From positions 124,001-188,000 of the forward strand of contig NZ_VOHQ01000007.1 of the NCBI RefSeq assembly GCF_009192765.1: DNA of 64,000 bases, read 5' to 3'. The notes beneath the pieces were generated by a model, which saw only the letters and a list, made by a program, of their open reading frames with translations, ran no database searches and had not been told where the DNA came from. Numbering within the stretch: position 1 is the first letter of the stretch; every line of letters starts with the position of its first letter. The position numbers and the translations under genes are program-made. Source of the stretch: Agriterribacter humi. GTDB taxonomy: Bacteria; Bacteroidota; Bacteroidia; Chitinophagales; Chitinophagaceae. Below, piece by piece: positions 25,943 through 35,022 of this stretch.

Positions 25943-27283
25943 TTAAACTACTCCCTGGGCCAGCATAGAATCGGCTATCTTTACAAATCCGCCTATATTG
26001 GCGCCTTTTTCATAATTGATATGTCCGTCTTCTTCCCTGCCATATTTCACGCAAAGCTTATGGATCTGCTTCATGATTTCTTTGAGCTTGTTATCCACCT
26101 CATCTCTTGTCCACGAAAAACGAAGTGAGTTTTGCGACATTTCCAATCCCGATACTGCTACTCCGCCTGCATTGGCGGCCTTCCCCGGGGCATAAAAAAT
26201 ACGTGCCTGGTTAAATGCAGCCACTGCTTCCGGCGTGCAGGGCATATTGGCGCCCTCAGCAACACAAAAACAACCATTTTCTACCAGTGCAATGGCATCA
26301 TCCCCGTTTAATTCATTTTGAGTGGCATTGGGCAATGCGATATCACATTTGATCTTCCAGGGACGTTCGCCTTCAAAAAAGCTGCAATTGAATTTGTTCG
26401 CGTATTCCCTGATCCTGCCCCGCTCATGATCTTTCAGGTGCTTAATATAATTTAATCGTTCCTGGTCAATGCCATCGGGATCATAAATAAATCCACCGGA
26501 GTCAGACATGGTGAGCACTTTAGCACCTTTGGCAATGCATTTCTCAGCAGCATATTGGGCTACATTGCCCGAGCCGGAAATGGTAACTTTTTTTCCCACC
26601 AGTGAATCGCCCCTGGTTTTAAGAATTTCCTCCACAAAATAAACCAGGCCGTAACCGGTAGCTTCAGGACGAATAAGACTGCCACCCCACTCGTATCCTT
26701 TGCCCGTAAGTACGCCGCTGAATTCGCCTTTAATGCGTTTATATTGTCCAAACAAATAGCCGATCTCCCTGTTTCCTACACCAATATCTCCTGCCGGAAT
26801 ATCTATGTCGGCGCCTACATGGCGGTAAAGTTCGGTCATAAAACTCTGGCAAAATTTCATTACTTCATTATCGGATCTGTTTTTTGGATCAAAATCAGAA
26901 CCGCCCTTACCACCGCCCATAGGAAGACCGGTAAGGCTGTTTTTGAATACCTGCTCAAAAGCCAGGAATTTAAGCACGCTCAATGTTACCGAGGGATGAA
27001 AACGAAGTCCTCCCTTATAGGGCCCGATGGCGCTGTTCATTTGTACCCTAAAGCCCCTGTTTACCTCCACTTCTCCTTTGTCATTCAACCAGGGGACTCT
27101 GAAGATGATTACTCTTTCGGGTTCAACAATGCGTTCCAGAATTTTACTGTTTTTATATTTCGGATGCTTTTCAATATAAGGGATGAGTGATTCGGCCACC
27201 TCCGACACCGCTTGTAAAAACTCTGGTTCTGCTGTATTTCTGCATTGTACTTTTTCTAAAAACTGCCTGAGCAAATCATTCAT
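25943..27283 (-). CDS. gdhA: NADP-specific glutamate dehydrogenase
   Basis: A 446-residue hexameric-type GDH that makes glutamate from 2-oxoglutarate and ammonium. The catalytic region LPMGGGKGGSDFDPK, the upstream GPYKGGLRFHPSVTLSVLKF and the Rossmann part VTISGSGNVAQYAAEKC are intact, and the length is that of the bacterial biosynthetic enzyme. It is encoded downstream of a small hypothetical gene on the same strand (55-base gap) and converges with the helicase. Confidence 0.96.
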   Translation of the reverse strand: MNDLLRQFLEKVQCRNTAEPEFLQAVSEVAESLIPYIEKHPKYKNSKILERIVEPERVIIFRVPWLNDKGEVEVNRGFRVQMNSAIGPYKGGLRFHPSVTLSVLKFLAFEQVFKNSLTGLPMGGGKGGSDFDPKNRSDNEVMKFCQSFMTELYRHVGADIDIPAGDIGVGNREIGYLFGQYKRIKGEFSGVLTGKGYEWGGSLIRPEATGYGLVYFVEEILKTRGDSLVGKKVTISGSGNVAQYAAEKCIAKGAKVLTMSDSGGFIYDPDGIDQERLNYIKHLKDHERGRIREYANKFNCSFFEGERPWKIKCDIALPNATQNELNGDDAIALVENGCFCVAEGANMPCTPEAVAAFNQARIFYAPGKAANAGGVAVSGLEMSQNSLRFSWTRDEVDNKLKEIMKQIHKLCVKYGREEDGHINYEKGANIGGFVKIADSMLAQGVV

Positions 27284-27338
27284 ATACTTAATAAATATGT
27301 GTTTAGGGAGTCAATATTCCGGAAATTACTGAAATTAT

Positions 27339-27764
27339 CTATTGAAGCATTTTATTAAATTTTTGCAATTCACTTAATTCCACAGTTGACAGTGGTTCGT
27401 TGTTGTCGTATTTGGCCTTTAAAAACAATACTCTTTTGTGTTGCGGATATTTTGCCAGTATGGCATTGAGCATACGTTCCGCATTTTCATCTTTTGTGTA
27501 AAGCGGTGAGGGCCCGGGTGGGGCAGATTTATACCTGTTCGGTTTTTTTTTAATGATCGCTTCCAAAGTGGTGAGCTTATTTTCGGGGATAGCAGCTATT
27601 TTAGCGGCTTTATAGTACAATCCCTCCAACTGCTTTTTGCTCAGTCCCCCCCGTTCCTGGTATTGATACAATAAGCTTTGTATAAAGGAAGAATTGGGCT
27701 GGGCAGCGAGGACAGCTTTCAGCAAATCGCTAACGATATCTACATCTGGTTTAATTCTGTTCAT
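27339..27764 (-). CDS. Hypothetical protein upstream of gdhA
   Basis: A 141-residue protein from the ATG at 27764; a longer reading from 27803 adds an implausible hydrophobic start. It is basic and helical, with two similar segments (SDLLKAVLAAQPNSSFIQSL and MLNAILAKYPQHKRVLFLKA) that could be an internal repeat of a short helical hairpin. No known domain recognised. Cytoplasmic by absence of signals. Confidence 0.6.
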   Translation of the reverse strand: MNRIKPDVDIVSDLLKAVLAAQPNSSFIQSLLYQYQERGGLSKKQLEGLYYKAAKIAAIPENKLTTLEAIIKKKPNRYKSAPPGPSPLYTKDENAERMLNAILAKYPQHKRVLFLKAKYDNNEPLSTVELSELQKFNKMLQ

Positions 27765-28032
27765 AAAAACTGGTGCGTGAAAATAGTAAAAAAGAACGAT
27801 CATCAGGTGTTTCCTGCTTTTTCACTCCGGCCATCATGTATAAGCCACTCAAAGGGTTGAGAAAATATATATGATCCGTATAGGTGTAGAATAAATACCA
27901 CAGGTAGAAATAATTTTCCCATCCCGTTTGCATATGTCCATTTTTATTTCGTGCGGCCCCTTAATGATAGGTTATTTGTTTTAGTGGTATGGTTTTGCAC
28001 TTTAAAACAGCAGTTAATAAAAACAATAGCAG

Positions 28033-28437
28033 ATGGATACAAAATACAATGAAGCTACTCCCAATCGTCCAAAAGGCGAGCGGGTTCTGGATGCCCCATT
28101 TGTACTGATGGATATTCCGGCTTTTACAGCACAATTACCCCAGGAAAAAGCCTGGCAGGAAAATGACCGCAATGGCATTACGGTTTTTAAAGGGAAGAGT
28201 CTCACTATATTCATTACAATGCTGAAAAGCGGAGCAAAAATAAAAGACAGTCCACAAACAGACATTCTTGTTGCTTACCTGCTGAAAGGAGAGGCGAAGT
28301 TTACTACAAACGATAAGGAGGAAGTAATTGTGAAAGAAAATCAATCCATCGTTTTTCATAAGGGGATGCTCAATTGCATTGAAGCAGTTTCAGAAGCAAC
28401 GATAATGTTGAACAGCTACGGAGAAAAGAATGTATAG
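28033..28437 (+). CDS. Cupin-like protein
   Basis: A 134-residue protein with beta-strand pattern of a single small cupin barrel (GITVFKGKSLTIFITML, DILVAYLLKGEAKFTTNDKE, IVKENQSIVFHKGML). The usual metal histidines of cupins are mostly absent (only H in VFHKGM), so a binding rather than enzymatic role is likely. It stands alone and converges with the MidA gene. Confidence 0.65.
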   Translation: MDTKYNEATPNRPKGERVLDAPFVLMDIPAFTAQLPQEKAWQENDRNGITVFKGKSLTIFITMLKSGAKIKDSPQTDILVAYLLKGEAKFTTNDKEEVIVKENQSIVFHKGMLNCIEAVSEATIMLNSYGEKNV

Positions 28438-28457
28438 TATCATTCGTACCACTTATT

Positions 28458-29561
28458 TCATAGTATTGGATTGGGAAATTGGAATCCGGAAAGCCGCGGC
28501 TTCTGTATTCCTTTTAGCTGAAGAAGTACCTTTAATTTTTTGCCCATGCCCAGAAGAAAGTTGTGCAGGAAACGGGCTCTTTCTTCCTGTAAAGCCTGGT
28601 TCGATAAACCTGCGTTCTCTTCCATCTTCTCTAATTGCCCCGTCAGTCCAAGTCCCAGCAGAAAATAAGCCTGGTTGGTAAACCCTCCACATTTCAATCC
28701 TTCTTTTAATCCCCAGTGCACTAAGGCGGAAAAATTAACATGCGTCGTTATATCCTGTTCACCAATATGAATATAAGGACAATCGCTGATCTGATGTTTG
28801 TAGTAACATAGCAATGTACCCGAAGTGCGGAGCGGATGGTAGAGCGCTGAAGCAGGGTATCCATAATCTATGGTCAATACAAATCCTTTGTGTATCGCTT
28901 TGGCTATCTCCCGGATCCATTCCGTGACGTGCAGGTTTATTTCTGTGCGAAAACCCTGTGGCAGTTGTACACGGGATTGGACCAGGTAGTTCTTAAGCAG
29001 CGGAGATGCAGGCTGCAAACGTTCAGCAAAACCATCCTGGTAATCCACAAAAATTTCCATAAGTTCATCCTGCATCAGTACCTGGTGTACGGCAAAATTA
29101 TCTACTACTTCATTAGACAGAATGCAACCTTCTACAGCCGGAATGTCGCCGATGCTGTTAAGCCACTGTACTTTTTCATCTGCGTCAATCTTTTGTTTTT
29201 GTTTCATGAAAGGACTTTTTTCGATAATGCAGTACCGCAGATTACTATAAAGTGCTTCGTTTTTTTTGAGATGCTGAATGATATCCCTGCACAAAAAGCC
29301 ATTGCCTGCCCCGTACTCTACCACGGTGAATTTCTTTTTGCCAAGCAACGCCCACATTTCTTCCAGTTGTTTGGCCAAGAGTGCACCAAAAGCAGAAGTG
29401 ATATAAGGGCTTGTATAATAATCGCCGGAACCACCAACAGGGTCGTGTTCATTAACATAATAACCCGCCCCGGGATAATACAGGGCCATTTCCATGAAAT
29501 CATGAAATAAAACCGGTCCTTCTTTCCTGATCTTATCAGCGATGATTTCCGTGAGCGACAT
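28458..29561 (-). CDS. MidA/NDUFAF7 family SAM-dependent methyltransferase
   Basis: A 367-residue class I methyltransferase of the DUF185 family, whose mitochondrial member dimethylates an arginine of complex I. Typical sequence: GPVLFHDFMEMALYYPGAGYY, SGDYYTSPYITSAFGALLA, the SAM motif VVEYGAGNGFLCRDI, and LSNEVVDNFAVHQV. In-frame ATGs also lie at 29570 and 29585; 29561 gives the usual MSLTEIIADKIRKEGP start. The bacterial substrate is not known. Confidence 0.88.
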   Translation of the reverse strand: MSLTEIIADKIRKEGPVLFHDFMEMALYYPGAGYYVNEHDPVGGSGDYYTSPYITSAFGALLAKQLEEMWALLGKKKFTVVEYGAGNGFLCRDIIQHLKKNEALYSNLRYCIIEKSPFMKQKQKIDADEKVQWLNSIGDIPAVEGCILSNEVVDNFAVHQVLMQDELMEIFVDYQDGFAERLQPASPLLKNYLVQSRVQLPQGFRTEINLHVTEWIREIAKAIHKGFVLTIDYGYPASALYHPLRTSGTLLCYYKHQISDCPYIHIGEQDITTHVNFSALVHWGLKEGLKCGGFTNQAYFLLGLGLTGQLEKMEENAGLSNQALQEERARFLHNFLLGMGKKLKVLLQLKGIQKPRLSGFQFPNPIL

Positions 29562-29697
29562 CTTTACCATATTTAAAGTAAACAAGACGCTCCAATTTTA
29601 ATGCCGTGCCTTAACACCCGGTATTGTTCATGGTATTATTATTGTACTCACTTTATTTTATTTAAAATGAAAGTAAAAATCACATAAATGTATTTAT

Positions 29698-30315
29698 ATG
29701 CATAATGAGGATGTTGAACCTGTACCTCCGCAGGAGGTGGGAAAGAAAACGGATATTGCGGCGCATGTAGAGGCAACAGGCCCGGAAGAAGCCCACCGGA
29801 TATTTGCGGAGGCTAAAAAGCGATTACTAGACATTAATCATTGGGGGGACATCAGCCGTGGCATTTCAGCTTCTTTTGTTTTAACGGATTGCAGGGGAAT
29901 AATAAAAAAATGTTCTCCCGAAGTGGGTGATTATTTCCGTATAGATATTCCCGGGCCGGGAACTACGGCGGGTGATGGGTTTGACTGGGTACGAATTGAG
30001 ATGATAGAAGAGGAGCCGGGTTACCTTGGGGCAAAAGAATCTGTTGTAGTGCGTGTACGACCTGCACCGCGACCTGAAAAGAAGAAGCCAACAGCGCATT
30101 TTTTTGAGCAGGATGCTACAAGTTCTTTTATAGTAAAAAGAGAAGGCAGGCGTATTACAGCAGAAGTGCATGGAAGAAATGAAAAGCCCAATACAGAAAA
30201 TGAAAGCCTTACCGATGCCATTAGAAATGCAGTGGTGAGTAGGGGTGCACAAGCGGGATTATCTAAAGTACAATGGGAAAAATTAGTAAAAGGTATATTA
30301 AATATCCAACCATGA
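29698..30315 (+). CDS. Conserved hypothetical protein
   Basis: A 205-residue soluble protein. An acidic, proline-rich start is followed by a folded part (AKKRLLDINHWGDISRGIS, PEVGDYFRIDIPGPG, YLGAKESVVVRVRPAPRP) that looks like a beta barrel, then a linker and a C-terminal helical tail (GLSKVQWEKLVKGIL). Not recognised. It may share a transcript with the next small gene, 66 bases downstream. Confidence 0.65.
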   Translation: MHNEDVEPVPPQEVGKKTDIAAHVEATGPEEAHRIFAEAKKRLLDINHWGDISRGISASFVLTDCRGIIKKCSPEVGDYFRIDIPGPGTTAGDGFDWVRIEMIEEEPGYLGAKESVVVRVRPAPRPEKKKPTAHFFEQDATSSFIVKREGRRITAEVHGRNEKPNTENESLTDAIRNAVVSRGAQAGLSKVQWEKLVKGILNIQP

Positions 30316-30381
30316 TTTACAAATAAATGAACTGGCATTATTTTTTATAAGTGGATACTATATAAAAACCCCTGCAATTCT

Positions 30382-30678
30382 ATGCGTACTACACATTTGC
30401 ACATCGCCGACCAGCTACTGGAGTATATTCTGCCTTACCCGGGAGAAAAAGATATTCAGGAAATTGAGCATCATTTGAACCTTTCTCCCTTAAAGCTACA
30501 ATTGTTTCTTACCGAGATCGGGAACGAGAAACCGGGATGGATATATAAATCAATTGGCGAAAACAATGAACCCAAATCAGTGGGCGTAATAGAAGAAATG
30601 AAACCGGAAGTACTGGACTTCCTGTCTAAAGGTGGATTTTCAAAACAGGTGGAACCGGGTAATATGTCACCTTACTAA
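30382..30678 (+). CDS. Small hypothetical protein
   Basis: A 98-residue protein. The first 60 residues look like a winged-helix or helical bundle (HIADQLLEYILPYPGEKDIQ, HLNLSPLKLQLFLTEIG), the rest is polar. No known domain recognised; good codon pattern and clear start support it being real. Confidence 0.55.
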   Translation: MRTTHLHIADQLLEYILPYPGEKDIQEIEHHLNLSPLKLQLFLTEIGNEKPGWIYKSIGENNEPKSVGVIEEMKPEVLDFLSKGGFSKQVEPGNMSPY

Positions 30679-30986
30679 ACACAATAAACCAATCAAACAG
30701 CTAATCCATTTTTTGTAAGGACTCATCCTTATTTGATCATATATCAGTCCGTATTCTATACATGAATGAGAGGTTTGTAAGGTATATATACCTGAACGAT
30801 TTCTCATTTTCCTTTTCTATGCTACCAGGCCGGGTTATAACAAAAGGGCATCAGTTTATTACTTCACCATCGCTCCTTCATTTATGCTCCAAATGAGGTC
30901 TGCCCTGCGATAATATAATGTTCAACCAACCGCTAAAAAAATATTAAAAATGCTAATTAATTTAGTATTTTATATTATATTTGTGG
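30679..30986. promoter_or_regulatory. Intergenic region with umuC promoter and imperfect palindrome
   Basis: No gene is visible. TATATTTG at 30976-30983 matches the -7 consensus and ends four bases before the umuC ATG, suggesting a leaderless message. Just upstream, 30950-30968 is an imperfect inverted repeat, ATGCTAA-n5-TTAGTAT with one mismatch, placed where a repressor such as LexA could block the promoter. Confidence 0.4.
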
Positions 30987-32336
30987 ATGTCTGATCTGTC
31001 AGCCTTAGCAGGTGCAACAAATACATTGTTTGAGAATGTTCCGGTGCGAAAAAGTTTCAAAGCCATTGTAGACTGTAACAATTTTTATTGTTCCTGCGAA
31101 AGGTTGTTCAGACCGGATTTGAAGTATAAGCCGGTTGTGGTGCTCAGTAATAATGACGGTTGTATTGTATCGCGCAGCGATGAAGCCAAAACCATAGGCG
31201 TGGAAATGGCGGGGCCTTATTTCAAAGCCAAACCGCTGATACAAAAGCATGATGTTGCGGTTTTTTCTTCTAATTATAATTTGTATGGCGATCTGAGCTG
31301 GCGGGTTATGGAAACATTAAGGATGATGTTGGGAGCATCCAACGTGGAAGTGTATTCGGTAGATGAAGCCTTTGTTGATTTGCCTGAGATGGATGAAAAG
31401 GAAGTGCTGGATTATGCATTGCATATCCGTTATACAATTGAGCAATGGACGGGAATATCTGTTTCGGTAGGAGTAGCTCCAACCAAAACCTTAGCCAAAG
31501 CAGCCAATTATATGGCCAAAGAAAATAAGCGGGCTTCCAATTGTGTAAAAGTTTTGTTGTTGCCTGAACAACAAAGGCAGGCATTGCAATCCATACGGAT
31601 CAGTAATCTTTGGGGCGTGGGTGGTGCATATGCCAATAAGCTCATCAATATGGGCATAACCAGTGCATGGGAATTGCGCAATATGTCTGTTGAATGGGCA
31701 TATAAAAACCTGGGAGGCGTAACGGGTGTAAGATTAATAAAGGAATTGCGGGGAGAACCCTGTATAGATATGAAAGAACAACTGGCAATCAAAAAGATGA
31801 TCGCCACTACCCGCATGTTCGGTTCTCCTGTAAACAATATCAGCGATATAAAAGAAGCCGTTGCTACCTATACCTCCCGCGCAGCCGAAAAATTGCGCCG
31901 TCAGAGAAGTGCGGCCAACACCATTAGCGTATTTATTGTTCCCAAAGAGCAGGATCATTCCGTTGATTTCCACCATGGCCCAACCATAAGCACCTATACC
32001 ATATTGCCTGCGGCCACTTCCATTACCCATGAACTGATAAAGCCCGCAGTTCAACTGGTAGATCAATTATACGAGGCCGGAAAATCATACAAAAAAGCAG
32101 GCGTAATGCTTAGTGGGCTGGTTCCTGAAACGGCCATCCAGGGCAATTTATTTGTGCCGGAAACGCAGAACCGTAACCGTTACCTTATGGATATGATGGA
32201 TAATATCAACTTCAGTATGCGGGATGATATACTCAAATTTGCAGCATCAGGAACCCATAAAAACTGGAAGATGCGCCAGGAACTGCGCAGCCGCCGGTAT
32301 ACTACCCGCTGGGAAGAAATGTTTGAGGTGAAGTAA
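30987..32336 (+). CDS. umuC: Y-family DNA polymerase, UmuC-type translesion polymerase
   Basis: A 449-residue Y-family polymerase. Catalytic acidic motifs are present: IVDCNNFYCSCERLF, and YSVDEAFVDL; VSVGVAPTKTLAKAANYMAK and RISNLWGVGGAYANKL mark the palm and helix-hairpin region, and the C terminus has the UmuC-specific end (NRNRYLMDMMDNIN). The ATG at 30987 follows the -7 element directly; a TTG at 30981 is less likely. The usual umuD partner is not next to it. Confidence 0.92.
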   Translation: MSDLSALAGATNTLFENVPVRKSFKAIVDCNNFYCSCERLFRPDLKYKPVVVLSNNDGCIVSRSDEAKTIGVEMAGPYFKAKPLIQKHDVAVFSSNYNLYGDLSWRVMETLRMMLGASNVEVYSVDEAFVDLPEMDEKEVLDYALHIRYTIEQWTGISVSVGVAPTKTLAKAANYMAKENKRASNCVKVLLLPEQQRQALQSIRISNLWGVGGAYANKLINMGITSAWELRNMSVEWAYKNLGGVTGVRLIKELRGEPCIDMKEQLAIKKMIATTRMFGSPVNNISDIKEAVATYTSRAAEKLRRQRSAANTISVFIVPKEQDHSVDFHHGPTISTYTILPAATSITHELIKPAVQLVDQLYEAGKSYKKAGVMLSGLVPETAIQGNLFVPETQNRNRYLMDMMDNINFSMRDDILKFAASGTHKNWKMRQELRSRRYTTRWEEMFEVK

Positions 32337-32360
32337 AATTTGTAGTATTGCTTTTTTTAC

Positions 32361-33452
32361 ATGAGCCTCCGCACATTTCTGCAGCGCATACTTAAAAAGC
32401 CGGTTGCCAGGTTAGCCAACCGGTTTTCTTCCCGCCCCAACAGGGAAAGGGTGCACGATGCACTTACCAAACTGTATAAACAGATCAGGGAGAAACCCGG
32501 CAAAAAAGGGGTTGTTATTGATCTGGATGTGTCGCCGCAAAAGATCATTATTTTTTCTGATCTCCATAAAGGCAACAAAAAACGTTCGGATGATTTCGCA
32601 CCTGCAGAACAAAACTATATTGCCGCATTAAATTATTACAACCAGCAAAATTATACATTGATCGTGCTGGGAGACAGTGAAGAGCTTTGGAAATTTAACC
32701 TCTTCACCGTAAAAAAACACAATCATGCATCTTTTGAACTGGAAAAATATTTTCTTCAAAGAAAGGCGCTGATCAAAGTTTTTGGTAACCACGATGTGTT
32801 CTGGAATAATGATCCCTTTGCAGCATTACAGCTCATAAGTATTTATGGTGAGCCGGTGCACATGTATGAAGCTGTGCTGTTGAAATACAATACCGGGCAA
32901 AAGCCAATAGATATCTTTCTTACACACGGACACCAGGGCGACGGGCAAAGCGATGGCAATAAATTCAGCGCATGGTTTGTGGCAAAAATATGGGCGCCTT
33001 TACAGTCTTACCTGGATCTTAACATCAATACGCCGGCCTTTAACGACATTCTTAAAACGGAGCATAACCAGTTTATGTATGAATGGAGTTTGCATCAGCA
33101 GGACCTGGTGCTTATTACAGGACATACACATCAGCCGGTATTTGAATCTATGACGCACCTGGAGCGTTTATATAAGCAACTGCTTGTTGCACGGCAAAAC
33201 AACAACAGCAAAGCCATAACAGATCTGCAGAAAGAAATTGCTTTTCGCCGGCAGGAATATGATCATGTATCAGAAGACTACCTGCGGCTGAAGCCCACCT
33301 ATTTCAACAGTGGGTGTTGCTGCTTCAATGATGGCGATATCACGGGAATAGAGATTGAAGAGGGTGAGATAAGGCTTATAAAATGGAAAATGGATAACAC
33401 CATATCCAAAAGAACCATACTGGAATACACGGCGTTGAAAAACTTATGTTAG
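32361..33452 (+). CDS. Calcineurin-like metallophosphoesterase
   Basis: A 363-residue phosphoesterase with the full di-metal motif set in order: SDLHKG, LGDSEELW, FGNHDVFW, LTHGHQGD and ITGHTHQP. A basic N-terminal region (FLQRILKKPVARLANRFSSR) could contact membrane or nucleic acid. It starts 24 bases after umuC, so it may be co-transcribed with it. Substrate unknown. Confidence 0.85.
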   Translation: MSLRTFLQRILKKPVARLANRFSSRPNRERVHDALTKLYKQIREKPGKKGVVIDLDVSPQKIIIFSDLHKGNKKRSDDFAPAEQNYIAALNYYNQQNYTLIVLGDSEELWKFNLFTVKKHNHASFELEKYFLQRKALIKVFGNHDVFWNNDPFAALQLISIYGEPVHMYEAVLLKYNTGQKPIDIFLTHGHQGDGQSDGNKFSAWFVAKIWAPLQSYLDLNINTPAFNDILKTEHNQFMYEWSLHQQDLVLITGHTHQPVFESMTHLERLYKQLLVARQNNNSKAITDLQKEIAFRRQEYDHVSEDYLRLKPTYFNSGCCCFNDGDITGIEIEEGEIRLIKWKMDNTISKRTILEYTALKNLC

Positions 33453-34090
33453 CCTACTGTTTTTACAGTCACTTTTTTAAATCCAAAACCCCGCAAAAAA
33501 TTTTCAAGCAATGCAATACTGCGGGTATTGGCTTTGTTGAGTATGCCCTGCTGCAGTGCTTTGTCAATCATTTTTTTTCGCGCTTTTACTTTAACCGCTG
33601 TAACCGCTTCGCTGCTCCATTCCCCTGTTTCGCTAAAGGTTTCAAAATCCGAAGGGTTCATTATCACATCCAGTATTTCTGCACGGGGAAGCAATAGGGA
33701 AACAGAATCGCCGTGAACAAAGATAGATTGCTCGTTTAATTTTTTGAGATCCACGCCTGCAATGAGTTTCCCTTTTCCAATGATCACAATGCGTTTGCCG
33801 GTTATGGGCAAATTACCAAAGGCTGAAAGATCCGGAAGGAGTGTTTCTATTGGGGTCTTTATTTTAATAACAACGGAATCTGCTACTACTTCATCAAAAG
33901 CCGTAATGGTACACAATTGTGCCAGTTCGTTGATCTCTTTAATAAGTATTGGCGTATTTTCTATAGTAACAGGTTGCTGTTTAAACATATTTTTAAAAGA
34001 AGGCAGCCATTTTGTATTCAGCAGCAGAAGCACTATTAAAACAGTAGCGATAAGAAAAATATACCTGGTCCATCCTTTCCGCATGATCAA
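33449..34090 (-). CDS. DUF4230 membrane-anchored protein
   Basis: A 213-residue protein with one N-terminal membrane helix (YIFLIATVLIVLLLL) and a DUF4230 domain (INELAQLCTITAFDEVVAD, GKLIAGVDLKKL, LPRAEILDVIMNPSDFE, LENFLRGFGFKKVTV). DUF4230 has no established role. Its start overlaps the stop of a second DUF4230 gene upstream by four bases (ATGA); the two are paralogous and probably work together. Convergent with the phosphoesterase. Confidence 0.85.
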   Translation of the reverse strand: MIMRKGWTRYIFLIATVLIVLLLLNTKWLPSFKNMFKQQPVTIENTPILIKEINELAQLCTITAFDEVVADSVVIKIKTPIETLLPDLSAFGNLPITGKRIVIIGKGKLIAGVDLKKLNEQSIFVHGDSVSLLLPRAEILDVIMNPSDFETFSETGEWSSEAVTAVKVKARKKMIDKALQQGILNKANTRSIALLENFLRGFGFKKVTVKTVG

Positions 34091-34647
34091 TTGAGTTTAA
34101 CAGGGGTGTTTCCAAATTGAATAATAACTTTTTCATAGCCCATATTACGCAGGAAGTTGCTTGCGAACAAACTGGCATTGGCTTCCGCGGTTTGCAATAC
34201 ACCCAATGAATCGGCGCTGTCCTGTATTTGCTTTTGCGCCTGCGCTGCCAGCATATCTCTTTCCTGTGTTGTGAAACTGTTCCTGAAAGCGCCAATTTCT
34301 TCATATGCCACTTTAATGTCTTCGGGTTTTATACTAACCGAAAATAAGGTAGCATGCGGAAGGGTTAAGGTAACTTGTTTGTTGTTGATCTGGATATGTT
34401 CTGCATTAATGGCAGAGAAATCAATACCTGCTTTAAGGGTGGCTTCACAAGTCATCAATATTTTCCTGTCGCCTATTTTATACCAGGTTTTATCATCACT
34501 GGCCTTAATGATCTTGTTTACGATATATTCTACGGTAACCAGTTCATTTATCTCTCTTAATGCCAAAATTTCCTGCTCCTGTTTGACGGGAGCTGTATGG
34601 CAGGCTGCAACGAGGCAAAACAGGAAATAAATATATCTTTTGTACAT
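34087..34647 (-). CDS. DUF4230 lipoprotein
   Basis: A 186-residue DUF4230 paralogue of the downstream gene, with a lipoprotein signal (YFLFCLVAACHTAP). Corresponding segments align: INELVTVEYIVNKIIKASDD, ATLKAGIDFSAI, LPHATLFSVSIKPEDI, FLRNMGYEKVIIQF. One member is membrane-spanning and the other lipidated, so the pair may form a periplasmic complex. First gene of the two-gene unit; the ATG at 34647 is the only sensible start. Confidence 0.85.
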   Translation of the reverse strand: MYKRYIYFLFCLVAACHTAPVKQEQEILALREINELVTVEYIVNKIIKASDDKTWYKIGDRKILMTCEATLKAGIDFSAINAEHIQINNKQVTLTLPHATLFSVSIKPEDIKVAYEEIGAFRNSFTTQERDMLAAQAQKQIQDSADSLGVLQTAEANASLFASNFLRNMGYEKVIIQFGNTPVKLN

Positions 34648-34876
34648 ATTGCAATTTACAAATCCTGTTTCACTTGTGTTATTGATTTAAAATATAGATC
34701 ATAAATAGGACATGAGAAGGCCGGGCTAAAAGCGGTGCCTCATTTTTGCTCCAAATAGGGGTTTCCTTTATAATTAAAGGTCTTTAGCAAAGCAGTGGTT
34801 TTTAAGAGCCGCCCGATTTTGATACCATTATAATAGCCAAATATTACAAATTTTGAACGTTACAACAGCAAAATAT

Positions 34877-35022
34877 CAGAAATGAGATGAAATTTTCATC
34901 TTTCCGGCACGTGGTGACACGTGCCGGGGCAATCGCCTTGGTACGTGTCACCTACCATTACCAAGGCTTTTTTTTATTTAAGTTGACGGCTATGATGTTT
35001 GCACGAACCAGAAATGAGATGA
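34877..35022. repeat. Direct repeats of CAGAAATGAGATGA flanking the ispD leader element
   Basis: Identical 14-base copies lie at 34877-34890 and 35009-35022, on either side of the attenuator-like structure. Similar AATTTT-TATC sequence follows each copy, so the duplicated unit is longer than 14 bases. Confidence 0.6.
34904..34975 (+). ncRNA. Attenuator-like structured RNA upstream of ispD
   Basis: Four segments can pair in two exclusive ways. State 1: CCGGCACGTG (34904-34913) with CACGTGCCGG (34918-34927), plus a terminator made of GCCTTGGTA (34935-34943) and TACCAAGGC (34959-34967) followed by eight T (34968-34975). State 2: 34913-34930 pairs over all 18 positions (15 Watson-Crick, 3 G-U) with 34935-34952 across an AATC loop, which breaks both state-1 hairpins. 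This is the 1:2, 2:3, 3:4 logic of attenuators. ispD begins 106 bases after the T run. A repeat-element origin is an alternative. The rest of the 433-base gap holds no gene. Confidence 0.6.

Noticed and set aside
27751-27933. 60-codon minus-strand frame rich in aromatic residues
   Set aside because: It overlaps the start of the 141-residue hypothetical gene, has no family resemblance and no promoter; not enough support.
28890-29510. 206-codon open frame on the plus strand
   Set aside because: Opposite the MidA methyltransferase gene; no recognisable protein features.
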